Made by a program: the position numbers and the translations under genes. From Acidovorax sp. FHTAMBA (GTDB lineage Bacteria > Pseudomonadota > Gammaproteobacteria > Burkholderiales > Burkholderiaceae_C), in the NCBI RefSeq assembly GCF_038958875.1, contig NZ_CP152407.1, positions 4,037,501-4,101,500 of the forward strand: a stretch of 64,000 nucleotides of DNA. The letters run 5' to 3'. The notes beneath the pieces were generated by a model that did not search any database, was not told the origin of the DNA, and saw only the letters and a list, made by a program, of their open reading frames with translations. Of the stretch, positions 1 to 8,269 are shown piece after piece. The stretch's first letter is position 1, and each line of letters starts with the position of its first letter.

Positions 1-1550
1 AGGCAGAAATTTCTGTCGAAGCCGAAGGCGACGCCCTGCGCGCCCGTCTGCTGTGGACCAGCGACCGAGCGGGCGAGGTCGACGCCACCGTCAGCACCCG
101 CCTGGCACCTGCCACCGCAGACAACCCCATCACCTGGGCCGCCGACGCGCCGCTGGCCGGCACCCTGCGCGCCCGCCTGCCCGATGTGGGCGTGTGGTCG
201 GCGCTGGCGCCGCCCGGCTGGCGCGTGCGCGGCACGCTCGATGCCAGCGCCACCTTGTCGGGCACCCGCAATGCACCGCTCTGGGCCGGCACGCTGGGCG
301 CTGACGACATGGCCGTGCGCTCGGTGGTCGACGGCGTGGACCTGCAGGGCGGGCGCCTGCGGGCCACGCTGCAGGGCAACCAGCTCAACATCACCGAGTT
401 GCGCCTGCAGGGCGGGCGCGGCAGCAGCGCACGCATTGCGGGCTTCAGCGGCAACCGCACGGCGGCGTCGCAAGACGGCGGCACGCTCACCGGCACCGGC
501 CGCATCACCTGGGGCAACAGCGCCACCGCAGCCACGGGCATGTCAGGCATTGCCATGTCGATGCAGGCCGAGGCCAAAGCGCTGCAGGTGCTGGTGCGCG
601 CCGACCGCCAGGTCAGCGTCTCGGGCACCGTGCAGGCGCAGCTGCAGCAGGGCCAGATCAGCCTGCGCGGCACGCTCACCACCGACCGCGCCACCATCAT
701 CCTGCCCGACGAATCTGCGCCCACGCTGGGGTCTGACGTGGTGGTGCGCTCCAAAGCCAAAGACCTTGCCGACCAGGCCCGGGCCCAGGCCGCCGCCAAG
801 GCGAGCCAGGTGGCGGCCCAGGCCGAAACCGCCAAGCCGCCCGACATTGCGATCACCCTCAACCTGGGGCGCGACTTTGCCCTGAGCGGCCACGGCATCA
901 CCACACGCCTCACGGGCGAGGTGGAGATCCGCAGCAGCGCCGTGCCCGGCGCCCCGCCGCGCGTGACTGGCGAGGTGCGCACCGACGAAGGCCGCTACCG
1001 CGCCTGGGGCCAGATGCTGAACGTGGAAACCGGCCTGATCCGGTTCAACGGCCCGTACAACAACCCCTCGCTCGACATTCTGGCGCTGCGCCCCAACATC
1101 CGCGTGCGCGCCGGTGTGCAGGTCACCGGCACCGCGCAGGCGCCCCGGGTCACGCTGTATTCCGACCCCGAGCTGCCCGACGCCGAGAAGCTCTCGTGGG
1201 TGGTGCTGGGCCGCGATGCCGCTGCCGGCGGTGCCGAAGCCACCGTGCTCCAGCAGGCCGCCCTGGCGCTGCTCGGCCGGGGCAACAATCCGGGCGCGGG
1301 CATCGCCAGTCGGCTCGGCCTGGACGAAATCGGCGTCAAAGGGCCTGCTGCGGGTGAAGACGCATCCACCGCGGCCCTCACCCTGGGCAAGCGGCTCTCA
1401 CAAGATCTGTATGTGACGTACGAACGCAGCCTGTCGGGCACGCTGGGCACGCTCTACATCTTCTACGACCTCACCCGCAGCCTCACGCTGCGCGGGCAGA
1501 CAGGCGAGAAAAGCGCGGTGGACATCATCTACACCGTGAAGTACGACTGA
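1..1550 (+). CDS. tamB: TamB, translocation and assembly module protein (3' part)
   Basis: The reading frame is open from the first base, so only the last 515 or so residues are present; the start lies outside the window. TamB is an inner-membrane-anchored, periplasm-spanning protein that works with TamA in outer-membrane assembly and lipid transport. What is visible is the DUF490 C-terminal domain: long beta-rich stretches, an Ala/Gln/Lys-rich segment at about 760-840, and a typical end in which YIFYDLTRSLTLRGQTGE precedes a final VKYD. The ending on an aromatic beta strand fits the family. The tamA partner would be expected upstream, outside the window. The function is known from the family; the identification is firm. 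Confidence 0.9.
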   Translation, partial: AEISVEAEGDALRARLLWTSDRAGEVDATVSTRLAPATADNPITWAADAPLAGTLRARLPDVGVWSALAPPGWRVRGTLDASATLSGTRNAPLWAGTLGADDMAVRSVVDGVDLQGGRLRATLQGNQLNITELRLQGGRGSSARIAGFSGNRTAASQDGGTLTGTGRITWGNSATAATGMSGIAMSMQAEAKALQVLVRADRQVSVSGTVQAQLQQGQISLRGTLTTDRATIILPDESAPTLGSDVVVRSKAKDLADQARAQAAAKASQVAAQAETAKPPDIAITLNLGRDFALSGHGITTRLTGEVEIRSSAVPGAPPRVTGEVRTDEGRYRAWGQMLNVETGLIRFNGPYNNPSLDILALRPNIRVRAGVQVTGTAQAPRVTLYSDPELPDAEKLSWVVLGRDAAAGGAEATVLQQAALALLGRGNNPGAGIASRLGLDEIGVKGPAAGEDASTAALTLGKRLSQDLYVTYERSLSGTLGTLYIFYDLTRSLTLRGQTGEKSAVDIIYTVKYD

Positions 1551-1606
1551 GCCCGCACCCTCGCGGCCGAGGCCGCAGCGCCCACTACAATGCGCGGCTG
1601 TCTCGC

Positions 1607-1681
1607 CTCCTCGTAGTTCAATGGATAGAACGAGTGCCTCCTAAGCGCTAGATACAGGTTCGATTCCTGTCGAGGGGACCA
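1607..1681 (+). tRNA. tRNA-Arg (anticodon CCT)
   Basis: A full cloverleaf can be drawn. The acceptor strand CTCCTCG (1607-1613) pairs with CGAGGGG (1671-1677) with one G-T pair. The anticodon stem AGTGC/GCGCT holds the loop CTCCTAA with anticodon CCT at 1640-1642. The T arm ACAGG/CCTGT holds TTCGATT. The discriminator A and an encoded CCA end at 1681. A TACAAT box at 1586-1591 is a plausible -10 element; no clear -35 is seen. Confidence 0.95.
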
Positions 1682-1690
1682 TATTCATAG

Positions 1691-1740
1691 TCAAAATGGC
1701 CTCCAGCGCTTGCTGTATAAGCGCCTGCAGCTATCAAATT
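1691..1740 (-). repeat. Comamonadaceae-type intergenic palindromic repeat, copy A
   Basis: Read on the minus strand, it runs ATAGCTGC, then the stem arms GCGCTT and AAGCGC around a short loop, then a GAGGCCATTTT-like tail. It lies between the tRNA-Arg 3' end and the 3' end of the converging glycine-zipper gene, reading in that gene's direction. It is one of eight related copies in the window. Confidence 0.8.
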
Positions 1741-1775
1741 TGCGCAGTTGAAGGCCGTACTCCGGCCGGACAGGC

Positions 1776-2135
1776 TCAGGTACGGCGGGCCGGGGCGTCC
1801 GATGCAGGGGCCGTTTCGCCGGTACCCACCGCCGTACCAGCCGCCGCGCCGCCAAGCGCACCTGCGATGCCGCCTACCGTGCCTCCAACGAGGACACCAA
1901 CCGGGCCGGCGACCGCCACACCAACGGCCGCGCCAGCCGCTGCGCCCGCCATCATTCCGCCACCCATCAGCACCGACTGGGACTCGCGCTCAGCGTCTTC
2001 GGGCGACAGGGCCGTCTGAGCGCCTTGTCTCGGGTCTTGCGAGGGAATGCCGTAGCCCGGGGTGGCCTGCTCGGCCAGATCCGCGTCGATGGGCGGGGTG
2101 TGTGTGTCGGCTTGTTTGGGATGGGTTGACTGCAT
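1776..2135 (-). CDS. Glycine zipper domain protein
   Basis: A 119-residue protein of unknown role. The ATG at 2135 was chosen because AGGAGA stands just upstream; a longer in-frame reading to 2390 has no such support. The N-terminal 55 residues are polar and rich in Gln, Pro and Asp. Residues about 57-105 form a long Gly/Ala/Val segment with GxxxG-type spacing (LMGGGMMAGAAAGAAVGVAV and onwards), the pattern of glycine-zipper membrane-associating proteins. No cleavable signal peptide is visible. Related proteins are often small envelope or stress-linked products, but nothing here shows a specific function. Confidence 0.65.
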   Translation of the reverse strand: MQSTHPKQADTHTPPIDADLAEQATPGYGIPSQDPRQGAQTALSPEDAERESQSVLMGGGMMAGAAAGAAVGVAVAGPVGVLVGGTVGGIAGALGGAAAGTAVGTGETAPASDAPARRT

Positions 2136-2280
2136 GTGCGTCTCCTGAAAAGGGCAACGAAACCCGAGTGGTTTCATCTGTGTTCCTTTTTTAAGGCGCC
2201 TGGCAGGCGCCGGGCGAAGTCCGGCAGACCGTGCGCCTGTCAGACAACGCCGGGGCGCTGGCAGCGCATGGGTCCGCGCG

Positions 2281-2499
2281 CTATTTGAGCCACCTGCGCT
2301 GCGCGCGGGGCTGCACGGTGATTTCCACGCTCTGGTGCACGGCTGGATGGCCCGATGCGGCGTCGGTTTCCACCACGTCCTCCAGATCAATGTCCTTGAC
2401 CTCCGAATCGGTGGCCTCTTCCAGTTCTGCCAGGATGGCGCTGACCTTGCGTTCAGCCTCGTCCACCCGGGCTTCTGGTAATGGCGGAATGCGCGTCAT
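2281..2499 (-). CDS. Small hypothetical protein
   Basis: A 72-residue protein that I do not recognise. The ATG at 2499 follows an AGGAG ribosome site with good spacing, better than the upstream in-frame start at 2547. The middle is acidic and probably helical (EAERKVSAILAELEEATDSE), and the end is basic (QPRAQRRWLK). No signal peptide or membrane segment is present. It is transcribed in the same direction as the glycine-zipper gene 145 bases downstream and may share its transcript. Confidence 0.55.
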   Translation of the reverse strand: MTRIPPLPEARVDEAERKVSAILAELEEATDSEVKDIDLEDVVETDAASGHPAVHQSVEITVQPRAQRRWLK

Positions 2500-2618
2500 G
2501 GGCAGCTCCTGTAACAAAAGCCCATTGTTGCGATGGAGCGAGGCCACGGTGTGTCATCCAATGCCGCCTAACGGGTGTCGACGCCCGCGAAGTGCCCGGG
2601 GGCGCCGCACCTCAAACG

Positions 2619-3539
2619 TCAGGCCGCCTGAGCAGCAGGGCCCGAGGCGGCGGGGCGCGCGGCTGTCATGGCGCTGCCCATCGACGCGGCCACGATGCAG
2701 CCGATGGCCAGCCATTGCACTGCGCTCAGGTGCTCGCCCAGCAGCACCAGAGCCAGAATGGCGGCCACGGCGGGCTCCATGCTGATCATGATGCCGAAGG
2801 CCTCCTTGGGCAGGCGCTTGAGGGCCATCATTTCGAGCGAGATCGGGATGGCGCTGGAGACCGCCGCCACCGCCACGCCAATGAGCAGCACCGTGGGCGA
2901 CAGCAGTGCGGCCCCCGCATGCACGACGCCCACCGGCACCACCACCAGCGCCGCCACCAGCAGGCCCAGCGATACCGAATGCCCCGCGTGCAGGTGCCCC
3001 GCGCGTTTGCCAAACACGATGTACAGCGCCCAGAACACCGCAGCCCCCAGGGCATACAGCACGCCCACAGGGTCCAGCGTGCTGCCGTTCAGCCCCAGCG
3101 GCAGCAGCAGGCCCAGCCCGGCAATGGCCAGGGCCACCCACACAAAGTCCACCGCCCTGCGTGACGACCAGATGGCCACTGCCAGCGGCCCCGAGAACTC
3201 GATCGCCACCGCCAGGCCAAACGGCAAGGTGCGCAGCGACATGTAGAACATGAGGTTCATGGCACCCAGGGCTGCGCCGTACAGCACTACCGCCTGCGCG
3301 TCGGAGCGCGACAGGTGCCAGCGCCAGGGCCGCCACAGCAGCAGCACCAGCAGCGCCGAAAAACCCACCCGCACGGCGGTGGTGCCCTGCGCCCCCACCA
3401 CCGGGAACAGCCAGTGCTTGGCCCACGACGTGCCAATGCCCAGGGCCGTGACGGAGCCCAGGACGGCGAGGAAAGGAAGGAACCGGTGGAACCCGGGAAA
3501 TGCGGATGCGAAAGCCATGCGCGAAAATATAGTGCGCAT
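2619..3539 (-). CDS. rhtA: EamA/DMT family exporter, RhtA-like
   Basis: A 306-residue inner-membrane protein with about ten hydrophobic helices in two repeats, the drug/metabolite transporter layout. FYMSLRTLPFGLAVAIEFSG in the middle and SLEMMALKRLPKEAFGI followed by a LLGEHLS loop near the C-terminus match RhtA, the threonine/homoserine exporter. It is divergent from an Lrp/AsnC regulator, a common pairing for amino-acid exporters, and the operator candidate at 3550-3574 sits just above its start. Two starts are possible, 3539 and the ATG at 3518; neither has a well-spaced ribosome site. The substrate is inferred from family and neighbour. Confidence 0.8.
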   Translation of the reverse strand: MRTIFSRMAFASAFPGFHRFLPFLAVLGSVTALGIGTSWAKHWLFPVVGAQGTTAVRVGFSALLVLLLWRPWRWHLSRSDAQAVVLYGAALGAMNLMFYMSLRTLPFGLAVAIEFSGPLAVAIWSSRRAVDFVWVALAIAGLGLLLPLGLNGSTLDPVGVLYALGAAVFWALYIVFGKRAGHLHAGHSVSLGLLVAALVVVPVGVVHAGAALLSPTVLLIGVAVAAVSSAIPISLEMMALKRLPKEAFGIMISMEPAVAAILALVLLGEHLSAVQWLAIGCIVAASMGSAMTAARPAASGPAAQAA

Positions 3540-3549
3540 CTCCCGTGTT

Positions 3550-3574
3550 TTTGACTCTGATTTCAGCAGTCAAA
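3550..3574. promoter_or_regulatory. Candidate Lrp/AsnC operator between rhtA-like gene and lrp
   Basis: A perfect inverted repeat TTTGACT (3550-3556) / AGTCAAA (3568-3574) encloses a second one, CTGA/TCAG, around a TT centre. It lies 10 bases above the rhtA-like start and 30 bases above the regulator start, where an Lrp-family protein would be expected to bind. The palindrome is seen in the sequence; binding is inferred. Confidence 0.55.
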
Positions 3575-3604
3575 TGCATCTTTCAATCAGCCTTGCGAGG
3601 TGTC

Positions 3605-4093
3605 ATGCCATCCCCTGCCGCACTTGACCGATTCGACCTTGCCATCCTGGACATCCTGCAAAGCGACAACACCACGCCCCAGCGCGTGATCGCCCAGGCG
3701 GTGAACCTGTCTGCCCCCGCCGTGCAGCGACGCATCCAGCGGCTGAAAGAAGCCGGTGTCATCCGCTCCAACGTGGCCGTGCTGGACCCCGAAAAGGTGG
3801 GCAAGCCCCTGACCATCTTCGTCGAGGTGCATCTGGAAAACGAGCGCCCCGACCGCACCGCCCTTCTGCGCCAGCGCATCGCTGCAGAAGAAGCCGTGCA
3901 GCAGTGTTACAACGTGACGGGCGAGGCGGACTACCTGCTGGTGGTGACCGTGGCGTCCATGGCGGACTACGAGGTGCTGACGCGGCGCCTGTTTGAGGGC
4001 GACGACAACGTGCGGCGGTTTCGGACCTCGGTGTCCCTGGGGTGCCTGAAGGCGGGGCTACGGGTGCCGCTGGAGATCGCAAGCGCAGCGTAA
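3605..4093 (+). CDS. Lrp/AsnC family transcriptional regulator
   Basis: A 162-residue DNA-binding regulator. The N-terminal helix-turn-helix covers roughly residues 20-50 (PQRVIAQAVNLSAPAVQRRI), followed by the alpha-beta ligand domain (RAM) from about 65 to 150 with the typical YNVTGEADYLLVV strand. The start at 3605 (MPSPAALDRFDLAILDIL) fits the usual N-terminus; the longer in-frame reading from 3545 would include the operator. The family senses amino acids, and this member probably controls the divergent exporter and itself. The exact effector cannot be read from the sequence. Confidence 0.88.
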   Translation: MPSPAALDRFDLAILDILQSDNTTPQRVIAQAVNLSAPAVQRRIQRLKEAGVIRSNVAVLDPEKVGKPLTIFVEVHLENERPDRTALLRQRIAAEEAVQQCYNVTGEADYLLVVTVASMADYEVLTRRLFEGDDNVRRFRTSVSLGCLKAGLRVPLEIASAA

Positions 4094-4122
4094 CCCGGCA
4101 AGCACCGCACAGACCCGCCTGC

Positions 4123-5115
4123 CTATATCCCGAGCGTCCGCCGCATCTCCCTCCCGCCAAGCCGCAACCTTGGCCCGCTGAGCAGCTCGCACATCCGCGC
4201 ATTCAGCGGCGCCACCATGCCGTGCCGTGTCGCCAGCCGCACCACGGCGCCGCACAGCGCATCAACCTCCGTCACGCGTCCCGCCTCCAGGTCGTCCCAC
4301 ATGGACGAGCGGGCCGTCGCGTCGATCTGCAGCATGCGCTGGGCCACGCGCTTGAACAGCCAATCGGGCAGCCGCAGCACAGGGGGCAAGAGCGCGGGCG
4401 CCAGCGCCGTGAGCCTGGCTGGCTGAATGCCCGCCCGGGCCATCACGGCCAGTGCTTCGGACTGCAGGGCGGCGAGCACGCGGCGGTAGTCGCGGTTCAG
4501 CAATTCCTGGCGCAGAGGCAGGTCGGACAGCGCGTTTACGGGGTTGTTGAGGTTGAGCAGCAACTTGCCCCACTGCACGGCACGGATGTCGGGCGGCAGC
4601 ACCGTGGTCAGGCCCGCGGCTTCCAGGACGGGCGCGAGGCGCTCGGTGACGGCATCGCGCTGCAGTTGCAGGTGCCCCGCACTGGCCCGGTGCACGTGCG
4701 CACCGCGCAGGACCACGTTGTACGGCACCATGCCCGCCAGCACATGCTGGGCAGGCGCACCGGCAGCGATGCGGGCCGCGTTGTCCACGCCGTTCTGCAG
4801 CGAGACGACGGGCGTACCGGGCGCACACGCAGCCGCCAGTTCACGCGCGGCGGATTCGGTGGCGCCGCTTTTCACGCACAGCAGGACGATGCTGTCAGCG
4901 CCCGGCGCCGCCTCCGCCAGGCTGGTGGCGATCCGCAAGCCCGTGGCGGGCACGGTGCGGTCAAAGCCGTCCAGATCGGTCACGCGCAGGCCCTGCGCAG
5001 CGATGGGCTGCAGCGTGTGCGCGCGGCCCACCAACGTGACGGAATGGCCATGGGCCGCGAGGCGGCCACCCACATAGCAGCCGATGGCACCGGCGCCGAA
5101 AACGATGAAATGCAT
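4123..5115 (-). CDS. panE: 2-dehydropantoate 2-reductase family protein
   Basis: A 330-residue NADPH-dependent reductase; family members convert ketopantoate to pantoate in pantothenate (CoA) synthesis. The Rossmann motif GAGAIG stands at the N-terminus (MHFIVFGAGAIGCYVGG). The catalytic lysine region WGKLLLNLNNPVNAL and the C-terminal SSMWDDLEAGRVTEVD segment are both present. The start at 5115 places the Rossmann strand first and has AAGGA upstream; the reading from 5151 adds an unlikely leader. Burkholderiales genomes often hold several PanE-like paralogues with other substrates, so the specific reaction is probable rather than proven. Confidence 0.82.
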   Translation of the reverse strand: MHFIVFGAGAIGCYVGGRLAAHGHSVTLVGRAHTLQPIAAQGLRVTDLDGFDRTVPATGLRIATSLAEAAPGADSIVLLCVKSGATESAARELAAACAPGTPVVSLQNGVDNAARIAAGAPAQHVLAGMVPYNVVLRGAHVHRASAGHLQLQRDAVTERLAPVLEAAGLTTVLPPDIRAVQWGKLLLNLNNPVNALSDLPLRQELLNRDYRRVLAALQSEALAVMARAGIQPARLTALAPALLPPVLRLPDWLFKRVAQRMLQIDATARSSMWDDLEAGRVTEVDALCGAVVRLATRHGMVAPLNARMCELLSGPRLRLGGREMRRTLGI

Positions 5116-5237
5116 GGAGGATCCGTCCTTGCGAAAAACAGGCCGTTGCACAGGGCCCGCCGCACATTGTGCAGACCCCGGCAGTCAACGGTCTGGCGCC
5201 CATGCGACGCCAGGCCCACAACGCAATATCACAGTGT

Positions 5238-5290
5238 TTCAGGCCGCCGGCACTTATCCATCAAGCGCCAACAGCTATGATTTCAATAGC
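5238..5290 (-). repeat. Comamonadaceae-type intergenic palindromic repeat, copy B
   Basis: A degenerate copy. On the minus strand it reads CATAGCTGTTGGCGCTTG, then TAAGTGCC and a GGCCT tail; one arm carries a GTGCC change. It lies between the end of the iron-transport permease gene and the start of panE, 60 bases after the permease stop. Confidence 0.7.
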
Positions 5291-5349
5291 AAACCGCACC
5301 TGCACGCGCAGGCCACCGAGGTGATCCGAAGCGCCCAGCAAAGACCCGT

Positions 5350-7077
5350 TCAACCCCGGCTGCGCAGGGTGCGGCTGAGCAAGATCACCGGCACCAGCCC
5401 CACGGCCACCAGTGCCAGTGACGGCAACGCCGCCTCCCCCAGGCGCTCGTCACGCGCCAGCTGGTAGGCCACCACGGCCAGGGTGTCGCTGTTGAAGGGG
5501 CGCAGCACCATGGTGGCGGGCAGCTCTTTCATCACATCTACAAACACCAGCAGCGCGGCAGCGGCGGTGGAGCGCTTGAGCAGCGGCCAGTGCACCCGCG
5601 CCATCAGGCCGGGGCTTTTGATGCCCAGCATGCGGGCGGAATCGTCGAGGCTCAGTGGTATGCGCGCGTAGCCGCTCTGTATGGACTGCAGCGCCACGGC
5701 GCAAAACCGTACGAGATAGGCCCAGACGATGCCCAACGCCGTGGCGGTAACCAGCGCCCCCACCCCCCACTGCGGCATGGCCGCCTGCAGCCAGCCCACG
5801 GGCAACAGCAGGCCCACCACGATGACGGCGCCCGGCACGGCGTAGCCCACGCTGGCCAGCTGTACCACACCGCGTGTGATGGCGTCGGGCTGGCGGCGCA
5901 CGGCAAAGGCCAGGGCCAGTGCGATGAACACCGCCAGCGCGGCGGTGATGCCACCGAGGCGCACGCTGTGCCATGCCCATTCCATGAAGCGCTCCCACGG
6001 CAGCACCGACCAGTCTGCCGCCAAGGGCCGCAGCATGAAGAGGACGGGCGCCACAAACCCCATCAGCACCGGCACCGCGCACACCAGCCACGCCGCCCAG
6101 CGGCGTGCGCCGCGCAGCGCCAGCGGCTGCGCCTCGGCCGACCCGGCGCGCCCACCGCCCGTGGCAAAGCGCATGCGTTTTTGCGCGCGGTGCTCCAGAT
6201 GCAGAAGCGCCATCACCACCACCAGCAGCATGGTGGCCAGCTGCGCGGCGGCCAGGCGGTTGTCCATCGACAGCCAGGCCTTGTAGATGCCGGTGGTGAA
6301 TGTCTGGATGCCGAAATAGCTGGCCACGCCAAAGTCGGCCAGCGTTTCCATCAGCACCAGCGCCACGCCGGCCGCCACGGCAGGGCGTGCCAGCGGCAGC
6401 GCCACCGCGCGGATGCGGCGCGGCAGCGGCGCACCCAAGAGGCGCGCGGCCTCCATGAGGTGCGCAGCGCGCTCGCCCAGGGCCGTGCGCGCCAGCAGAT
6501 AAACATACGGGTACAGCGAGAAGATGAACACCCATACGGCTCCGCCCAGGCTGCGCACCTCGGGCAGCAGGCGCCCTTCCAGGCCGAAGGTATCGCGCAG
6601 GCCCACCTGCAGCGGGCCGCTGTACTGCAGAAAGTCGGTGTAGGCATACGCCGTGACGTAGGCGGGCATGGCCAGGGGCAGCAGCAGCAGCCACTCGAAC
6701 GTGCGGCGACCGGGGAAGTCAAACAGCGTGACGGCCGCTGCCGTGCCCGTGCCCACAATGGCCGCGCCCAGGGCGACCAGCAGGCTCAGCCACAGGGTGG
6801 TCCACACATAGCCGGGCAGCACCGTGGCGGCCATCTCGCGCAGGATGGCGCCCGCCTGGGCATCGCCCTGCCCGGCGGGCGACAACGGCAGCCACGATGC
6901 CAGCACCGCCAGCACGGGCAGCGCCAGAAAGCCCGCGAACAGGATCAGGGGGATGGTGCGAAGGGCGGATGAAGGCGTGCGGCGCAAGGCGAGTGGCTCG
7001 GCAAAGGATGAAACGCACACCCGCCACCGGCCAAAGGCCCGGGAACGATCAGGAATGCAAATGCGAATTTTAAGCAT
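5350..7077 (-). CDS. fbpB: Fe(III) ABC transporter permease (FbpB type)
   Basis: An inner-membrane permease of about 575 residues with two fused permease modules, about 12 membrane segments in all. Each half carries the cytoplasmic EAA-type loop that docks the ATPase (MEAARLLGAPLPRRIRAVAL in the first, DDSARMLGIKSPGLMARVHW in the second). This double-length form is typical of FbpB/SfuB ferric iron permeases. The gene is divergent from its ATPase partner. The start is uncertain: GTG 7092, ATG 7077 (GGGGGG upstream) and GTG 7020 are possible, and only the last leaves the Fur-like box at 7054-7080 outside the coding region. No periplasmic iron-binding protein (fbpA) is next to it. Confidence 0.85.
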   Translation of the reverse strand: MLKIRICIPDRSRAFGRWRVCVSSFAEPLALRRTPSSALRTIPLILFAGFLALPVLAVLASWLPLSPAGQGDAQAGAILREMAATVLPGYVWTTLWLSLLVALGAAIVGTGTAAAVTLFDFPGRRTFEWLLLLPLAMPAYVTAYAYTDFLQYSGPLQVGLRDTFGLEGRLLPEVRSLGGAVWVFIFSLYPYVYLLARTALGERAAHLMEAARLLGAPLPRRIRAVALPLARPAVAAGVALVLMETLADFGVASYFGIQTFTTGIYKAWLSMDNRLAAAQLATMLLVVVMALLHLEHRAQKRMRFATGGGRAGSAEAQPLALRGARRWAAWLVCAVPVLMGFVAPVLFMLRPLAADWSVLPWERFMEWAWHSVRLGGITAALAVFIALALAFAVRRQPDAITRGVVQLASVGYAVPGAVIVVGLLLPVGWLQAAMPQWGVGALVTATALGIVWAYLVRFCAVALQSIQSGYARIPLSLDDSARMLGIKSPGLMARVHWPLLKRSTAAAALLVFVDVMKELPATMVLRPFNSDTLAVVAYQLARDERLGEAALPSLALVAVGLVPVILLSRTLRSRG

Positions 7078-7080
7078 TCG
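7054..7080. promoter_or_regulatory. Candidate Fur box between fbpB and fbpC
   Basis: An AT-rich island in GC-rich surroundings with AATGC repeats and a perfect GAATGC/GCATTC inverted repeat (7053-7058, 7074-7079). Aligned to three Fur hexamers (GATAAT), the blocks GCAAAT and GCGAAT match 4 of 6 each and the inverted block TTAAGC 3 of 6. It is a weak to moderate match in the expected place for an iron-uptake pair. Confidence 0.4.
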
Positions 7081-7105
7081 CCCCCCGCCCACCTAGAATC
7101 GGGGC

Positions 7106-8185
7106 ATGTTTCTTGAGGTCTCCCAACTCGAAGTGCGCTACGCGGGTCGCGCACACGCCGCCGTGCACGGCGTCACGCTCAGCCTGAAAGCCGGTGACAT
7201 CGGCGTGCTGATCGGCCCGTCGGGCTGTGGCAAGACCACCCTGCTGCGCGCCGTGGCCGGGCTGGAGCCGGTGACGGGCGGCGAGATCCGCCTGACCAAA
7301 AGCGTGGTCAGCAGCGCCACGCTGAGCGTGCCGCCCGAGCTGCGGCGCATTGGCATGGTGTTCCAGGACTACGCGCTGTTCCCGCACCTCACGGTGGGCC
7401 GCAATGTGGCGTTTGGCATCCACCAGCTGCCCCGGGCCGAGCAGGCCGCGCGCGTGGCCGAGGTGCTGCAGCTGGTGGGCCTGGAGGGCAGCGAGAACCA
7501 CTTCCCGCATGAGCTCTCGGGCGGGCAGCAGCAGCGCGTGGCCCTTGCGCGGGCGCTGGCGCCGCGCCCCCAGCTCATGCTGCTGGACGAGCCCTTTTCC
7601 AACCTCGACGTGGACCTGCGCGAGCGCCTGGCGCACGAGGTGCGCGGCATCCTCAAGGCCGCCGGCGCCACGGCGCTGTTTGTGACGCACGACCAGTTCG
7701 AGGCCTTTGCCATAGGCGACGTGATCGGCGTGATGCACGACGGCCACCTGCACCAGTGGGACGACGCGTACACCCTGTACCACCGCCCCGCCACCCGGTT
7801 TGTGGCCGACTTCATCGGCCACGGCGTGTTTGCGCCCGCCACGCTGGTGCATGGCGCCAACAACGTGGTGGCGCAGACGCCCCTGGGCGAGCTGACCGAC
7901 CTGGACGAATGCCCCCTGCCCGGCAGCTACCCCGGCGGCGAATGCGATGTGCTGCTGCGTGCCGACGACATCGTGCACGACGACCATGCGCCCGTGCAGG
8001 CGCAGATCGTGCGCAAGTCGTTCCGGGGCTCGGAGTTTCTGTACACCCTGCGGCTGGCCAGCGGCCACACCGTGCTGGCCCATGTGCCCAGCCACCACGA
8101 CCACGCCCTGGGCGAGTGGATCGGCATCCGCGCGCAGGTGGACCATGTGGTGACGTTCCCCCGCGAGCAGGGCAACGGAATTTAA
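7106..8185 (+). CDS. fbpC: Fe(III) ABC transporter ATP-binding protein (FbpC type)
   Basis: A 359-residue ATPase subunit. Walker A GPSGCGKTT is at residues 37-45, the Q-loop glutamine in MVFQDYALFPHLTV near 87, the signature LSGGQQQR at 137-144, Walker B LMLLDEP at 157-163, and the switch histidine in FVTHDQFEAF. A C-terminal TOBE-like regulatory region follows after about residue 235. The Q-loop and YALFPHLTV stretch are typical of the ferric/polyamine/maltose importer class. With the divergent permease it would form a ferric iron importer; the iron substrate is inferred from the permease type and the Fur-like box. Confidence 0.85.
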   Translation: MFLEVSQLEVRYAGRAHAAVHGVTLSLKAGDIGVLIGPSGCGKTTLLRAVAGLEPVTGGEIRLTKSVVSSATLSVPPELRRIGMVFQDYALFPHLTVGRNVAFGIHQLPRAEQAARVAEVLQLVGLEGSENHFPHELSGGQQQRVALARALAPRPQLMLLDEPFSNLDVDLRERLAHEVRGILKAAGATALFVTHDQFEAFAIGDVIGVMHDGHLHQWDDAYTLYHRPATRFVADFIGHGVFAPATLVHGANNVVAQTPLGELTDLDECPLPGSYPGGECDVLLRADDIVHDDHAPVQAQIVRKSFRGSEFLYTLRLASGHTVLAHVPSHHDHALGEWIGIRAQVDHVVTFPREQGNGI

Positions 8186-8186
8186 G

Positions 8187-8240
8187 TCAAATCAGGCTCC
8201 AGCGCTTATCTGGTAAGCGCTGGCAGCTATGAATTTTGAT
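8187..8240 (-). repeat. Comamonadaceae-type intergenic palindromic repeat, copy C
   Basis: On the minus strand it reads CATAGCTGCCAGCGCTTA, a short loop, then TAAGCGCTGGAGCCTGATTT. It fills the space between the converging ends of fbpC and the Yip1-domain gene and reads in the direction of the latter. Confidence 0.8.
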
Positions 8241-8269
8241 AAAACCACCCCCTCGGGCGTGCCGGCCAT

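Noticed and set aside
1691..1740. Palindromic repeats as ordinary Rho-independent terminators
   Set aside because: Most copies have no T-run after the stem, and copy D lies inside an operon.
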